Positions 14,288 to 16,052 of a stretch of DNA of 16,052 bases are shown here, piece after piece; position 1 is the first letter of the stretch; each line of letters opens with the position of its first letter. This stretch comes from Candidatus Methanogaster sp. UBA203 (GTDB taxonomy: Archaea; Halobacteriota; Methanosarcinia; Methanosarcinales; Methanogasteraceae): the NCBI GenBank assembly GCA_002503595.1, contig DASC01000040.1, forward strand, positions 2,981 through 19,032. Reading direction: 5' to 3'. A program made the translations under genes and the position numbers. Below the pieces are notes generated by a model. It was given only the letters and a program-made list of their open reading frames with translations, was not told where the DNA came from and did no database searches.

Positions 14288-14306
14288 TGAAAACTTCGTG
14301 GAGATG
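14288..14306 (+). repeat. 19-bp direct repeat, right copy, ghost of the hisH 3' end
   Basis: Identical to 13325-13343. Read in the hisH frame it continues through 14318 as GAG ATG ACC AGA TGT TAG, giving a stop (14316-14318) that overlaps the hisF ATG (14312-14314). This is what an ancestral overlapping hisH-hisF junction would look like. Confidence 0.85.
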
Positions 14307-14311
14307 ACCAG

Positions 14312-15124
14312 ATGTTAGCAAAAAGAATCATTCCGTGCCTCGACTGCGATCTCGGGGTTCCGCACGGCAGGGTTGTGAAAGGAGTCCAGTTCAAGCAGAT
14401 CAGGTACGCAGGCGTCCCGTGGGAACTTGCCGAAGAGTATGACAGGCAGGGCGCGGATGAACTGATCTTCCTTGACATCACAGCATCGCACGAGAGAAGG
14501 GAGACGATGGCAAAGGTGATTGAGAAGACGTCTGAGAACGTGTTTATGCCGCTTACGGTCGGCGGCGGCATCGGGAGTCTCCCGGATGCCAGAACCGCGT
14601 TTAATTCAGGGGCAGACAAGGTCTCGATCAACACCGCAGCACTCAAAAACCCTGACCTGATCGGTGAGATCGCAGAGTACTTCGGGACGCAAGCCTGCGT
14701 TGTAGCGATCGATGCCAAGCGGAGATACGTGCGCGAACCCGGCAAGGAGATGGTCGACACGCCGGACGGCGAATGCTGGTTTGAGTGCTCATTCTACGGC
14801 GGAAGGGAATTTACTGGCGTTGATGCGATACAGTGGGTGATAGAGGCAGAAGAGCGGGGTGCCGGGGATATCATGCTCACAAGCATGGATAGGGACGGCA
14901 CAAAGGACGGATTCGACATCGAATTGACAAGAGCGATCAGCGACAGCGTGAACATCCCCGTGATCGCATCAGGCGGCTGCGGGAATCCTGATCACATTCT
15001 TGAGGTCCTGCGGGATACGAATGCGTCTGCGGCACTGGCTGCGAGCATCTTCCATTTCGGCGAGTACACGGTCGGCGAGGTGAAGGAGTATCTACGCAAA
15101 GGCGGGGTGCATGTCCGGCTGTAG
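14312..15124 (+). CDS. hisF: Imidazole glycerol phosphate synthase, cyclase subunit HisF
   Basis: 270 residues, full length. It begins MLAKRIIPCLD with catalytic Asp11. The second catalytic aspartate is Asp134 in VVAIDAKRR. Further (beta/alpha)8 barrel markers are GADELIFLDITAS (47-59), the phosphate site PLTVGGGI (80-87), ADKVSINTAA (101-110), LTSMDRDGTKDGFD and PVIASGGCGNPDH. HisF uses ammonia from HisH to cyclise PRFAR to imidazole glycerol phosphate and AICAR. Compared with Thermotoga HisF there is a short insertion after CLD (CDLGVPHGRVVKG), seen in archaeal homologues. GTGGAG, part of the repeated hisH tail, may act as its ribosome site. It is now separated from hisH by the toxin-antitoxin pair. 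Confidence 0.97.
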   Translation: MLAKRIIPCLDCDLGVPHGRVVKGVQFKQIRYAGVPWELAEEYDRQGADELIFLDITASHERRETMAKVIEKTSENVFMPLTVGGGIGSLPDARTAFNSGADKVSINTAALKNPDLIGEIAEYFGTQACVVAIDAKRRYVREPGKEMVDTPDGECWFECSFYGGREFTGVDAIQWVIEAEERGAGDIMLTSMDRDGTKDGFDIELTRAISDSVNIPVIASGGCGNPDHILEVLRDTNASAALAASIFHFGEYTVGEVKEYLRKGGVHVRL

Positions 15125-15161
15125 TGGTTAGTAGTGACAATGTCGATTTGCTGCGAAAATA

Positions 15162-15298
15162 GCCATGCCCTTAGATTCTACCGCAGAGTGTGCAGAGCCA
15201 CGCAGAGGGTTGAAAACGGTCTCGAAACTCTGCGCCCTCCGCGTTCGGCCTTCTGCGCTGCTTCGCAGACTGCGGTGATAAATCACTAACTTTTCAGA
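15162..15298 (-). repeat. Palindromic GCAGAG-type repeat, copy B (inverted)
   Basis: On the minus strand this matches copy A (12065-12177) almost base for base at both ends: GTGATTTATCACCGCAG at one end, GAGTTTCGAGACCGTTTTCAA in the middle and CTCTGCGGTAGAATCTAAGG at the other. It carries about 20 extra bases in the left arm (GAAGCAGCGCAGAAGGCCGA region), consistent with variable numbers of heptad units. The two copies face each other across about 3 kb. Confidence 0.85.
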
Positions 15299-15317
15299 CA
15301 GTTCCGTTAGTAGTAAT

Positions 15318-15391
15318 GATATAAGCGCGGTGGATCAAGCGGGTCTGATGCGAGGGGCGCAAGTACTCGTAACATCTGACACCCCAGCCAC
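15318..15391 (+). ncRNA. Candidate structured RNA or rod-like hairpin
   Basis: This gap between repeat B and the tRNA folds into a long imperfect rod. GTGG (15330-15333) pairs with CCAC (15388-15391), GGGTC (15341-15345) with GAC-A-CC (15378-15383), GATG (15347-15350) with CATC (15373-15376), and CGAG (15351-15354) with CTCG (15366-15369), closed by an 11-base loop. A TATA-like GATATAAG (15318-15325) could drive plus-strand transcription from about 15347. The fold is equally possible on the minus strand as a tail of the tRNA transcript. TGATG and CTGA occur inside it, but a proper C/D box layout is not met. Strand and function are uncertain. Confidence 0.35.
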
Positions 15392-15402
15392 TCCCCGTGG
15401 GA

Positions 15403-15477
15403 TGGGACCGCGGCGATTTGAACGCCGGTCGCCAGATCCCCGACCTGGCAGGATGGACCAAGCTACCCTACGGTCCC
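15403..15477 (-). tRNA. tRNA-Pro (anticodon GGG)
   Basis: On the minus strand the acceptor stem GGGACCG/CGGTCCC is perfect, with discriminator A at 15403 and no encoded CCA. The D arm reads TAGGGTAGCTTGGTCCATCC, typical of archaeal tRNA-Pro. The anticodon stem CCAGG/TCTGG (one G-U) holds the loop TCGGGGA, giving anticodon GGG with G37, as expected for proline. The T arm CGGCG-TTCAAAT-CGCCG is perfect. Position 33 appears to be C rather than the near-universal U. No intron is present. The 5' end is one base after the stop codon of the upstream regulator, so it is probably cut from a shared transcript by RNase P. Confidence 0.9.
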
Positions 15478-15478
15478 G

Positions 15479-15853
15479 CTACGCGAGTTCTCGTAATCGC
15501 TGAATGTCGCCCATCGTCTCTTCGTTGGATGCCAACTTATCCTTTTCGAGCAGTTCCACGATCTGGTGGAGCGGAACACCGAGCTTATACACCTTGACAG
15601 GTCTGCCCTTGCCGGTCTTCTTCTTCTCTTCCCGCTCTGAGATCCACTTGTTCGCACGCAGCACGCGCATGGCAGCGCTGACCTCTGGCTGTCTGATGGC
15701 GGCAGCGGCTTCGAGATCTCGGGACGTCATCTCTGTTGTGCTGGAGAGACATGCGATGGTTCTCGATACGATCTTTGGCAGTCCAAGACCCTGCAGCAGT
15801 TCTGCAATTTCATGTTCATGCTCGCCCATTACCTGTATCGACAGTTCTTTCAT
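15479..15853 (-). CDS. Archaeal winged-helix transcriptional regulator (ArsR/MarR/TrmB-like)
   Basis: 124 residues from the ATG at 15851-15853. That start is preferred over the GTG at 15862 because the Shine-Dalgarno AAGGTG (15861-15866) is 7 bases before the ATG but overlaps the GTG. The core is a winged helix: LPKIVSRTIACLSSTTEMTS, then RDLEAAAAIRQPEVSAAMRV (recognition helix), LRANKWISEREEKKK and the basic wing TGKGRPVKVYKL. A C-terminal helix (about 95-120) may mediate dimerisation. It is a familiar archaeal regulator family. Its targets are unknown, since no neighbour is an evident partner. The TAG at 15479-15481 is followed one base later by tRNA-Pro. Confidence 0.85.
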   Translation of the reverse strand: MKELSIQVMGEHEHEIAELLQGLGLPKIVSRTIACLSSTTEMTSRDLEAAAAIRQPEVSAAMRVLRANKWISEREEKKKTGKGRPVKVYKLGVPLHQIVELLEKDKLASNEETMGDIQRLRELA

Positions 15854-15860
15854 AATATTC

Positions 15861-15895
15861 ACCTTAATATAAGTCGGCTCTTTTCACTTATAAAG
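15861..15895 (-). promoter_or_regulatory. Promoter and Shine-Dalgarno site of the regulator-tRNA unit
   Basis: On the minus strand CTTTATAAG (15887-15895) is followed about 26 bp later by AAGGTGA and then the ATG at 15853. This gives a very short leader. The tRNA has no obvious promoter of its own, because its upstream region is the coding end of the regulator. Confidence 0.45.
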
Positions 15896-15926
15896 TTTGT
15901 GCATATAATATAAAGAAGGGGATGCG

Positions 15927-16052
15927 TTACACCGCTAATCCGCGTGCGTTGGCGAGCGACAATCCGATCTGCGAGGGGACGTCCGCATCGGTGACATCGA
16001 GATGCCCTGGATACAGCACTTCCGGATTGAGCGTTGTGAGCAGTTCTATCGA
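15927..16052 (-). CDS. C-terminal end of an unidentified protein, possibly metallo-beta-lactamase fold (partial)
   Basis: Only the last 41 codons are in the window. They end in TAA at 15927-15929 and stay open to the window edge. The text LLTTLNPEVLYPGHLDVTD followed by ADVPSQIGLSLANARGLAV is protein-like. The YPGH element resembles the His-containing PGH motif near the C-terminus of metallo-beta-lactamase fold hydrolases, but 41 residues are too few to be sure. It points the same way as the winged-helix gene, 73 bp upstream of it. Confidence 0.5.
   Translation of the reverse strand, partial: SIELLTTLNPEVLYPGHLDVTDADVPSQIGLSLANARGLAV

Noticed and set aside
13325..14306. Insertion sequence or integron between hisH and hisF
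   Set aside because: There is no transposase or integrase gene and there are no terminal inverted repeats. Only a 19-bp direct repeat and a toxin-antitoxin pair are present, so the unit is described as an inserted cassette of unknown mechanism.
14113..14760. 215-residue minus-strand ORF antisense to hisF
   Set aside because: hisF is certain on the plus strand. The antisense text is Ser-rich and has no motif.
15345..15379. C/D box guide RNA (TGATGCG ... CTGA)
   Set aside because: The C box has two mismatches, C' and D' boxes are missing and the span is too short. It is listed only as a generic structured candidate.
15854..15862. GTG start at 15862 for the winged-helix regulator
   Set aside because: The Shine-Dalgarno sequence overlaps this codon. 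The ATG at 15853 has correct spacing.

Overview
The window looks archaeal, probably from a methanogen-like or ANME-like euryarchaeon (inference). The reasons are GGTG-type Shine-Dalgarno sites, TATA boxes about 25 bp before leaderless or short-leader starts, a tRNA without encoded CCA, and archaea-typical families: DUF432, DUF366, a double GspF/TadC-like platform protein, UPF0175/DUF3368 and an archaeal winged-helix regulator. No marker gene fixes the genus.

Layout. (1) 73-4445, plus strand: five genes, four of them integral membrane proteins: DUF432, MscS channel, DUF21-CBS (CNNM/CorC-like) transporter, CorA Mg2+ channel and MarC-like protein. DUF432-mscS and CNNM-corA overlap, which suggests an envelope/ion-homeostasis cluster. 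(2) 4475-8181: a GT4 glycosyltransferase reduced to its C-terminal half (minus), then an overlapping pair (plus), a GH65 disaccharide phosphorylase and a beta-phosphoglucomutase-like HAD enzyme. Together the pair could turn an alpha-glucoside disaccharide plus phosphate into glucose 6-phosphate. (3) 8196-8425: about 230 bp that reads as a frame-broken gene remnant on the minus strand. (4) 8434-11332, minus: a membrane-anchored cupredoxin-like protein followed after 13 bp by a 764-residue TadC/GspF platform protein. (5) 11447-12757: DUF366 (plus) and a DUF457/YdjM membrane hydrolase (minus). (6) 12756-15124: histidine genes hisH and hisF, separated by a UPF0175-DUF3368 antitoxin/toxin pair. (7) 15329-16052: a candidate structured RNA, a minus-strand tRNA-Pro one base after the stop of a winged-helix regulator, and the C-terminal end of a further minus-strand gene.

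Two structural observations stand out. A 19-bp direct repeat brackets the toxin-antitoxin pair. The downstream copy still carries the original end of the hisH reading frame, overlapping the hisF start, so the pair was very probably inserted into a formerly overlapping hisH-hisF unit. In addition, a palindromic repeat of about 110-140 bp built of GCAGAG-type units occurs twice in inverted orientation (12065-12177 and 15162-15298), flanking DUF457-hisH-TA-hisF. No CRISPR array, transposase, integrase or rRNA was seen.
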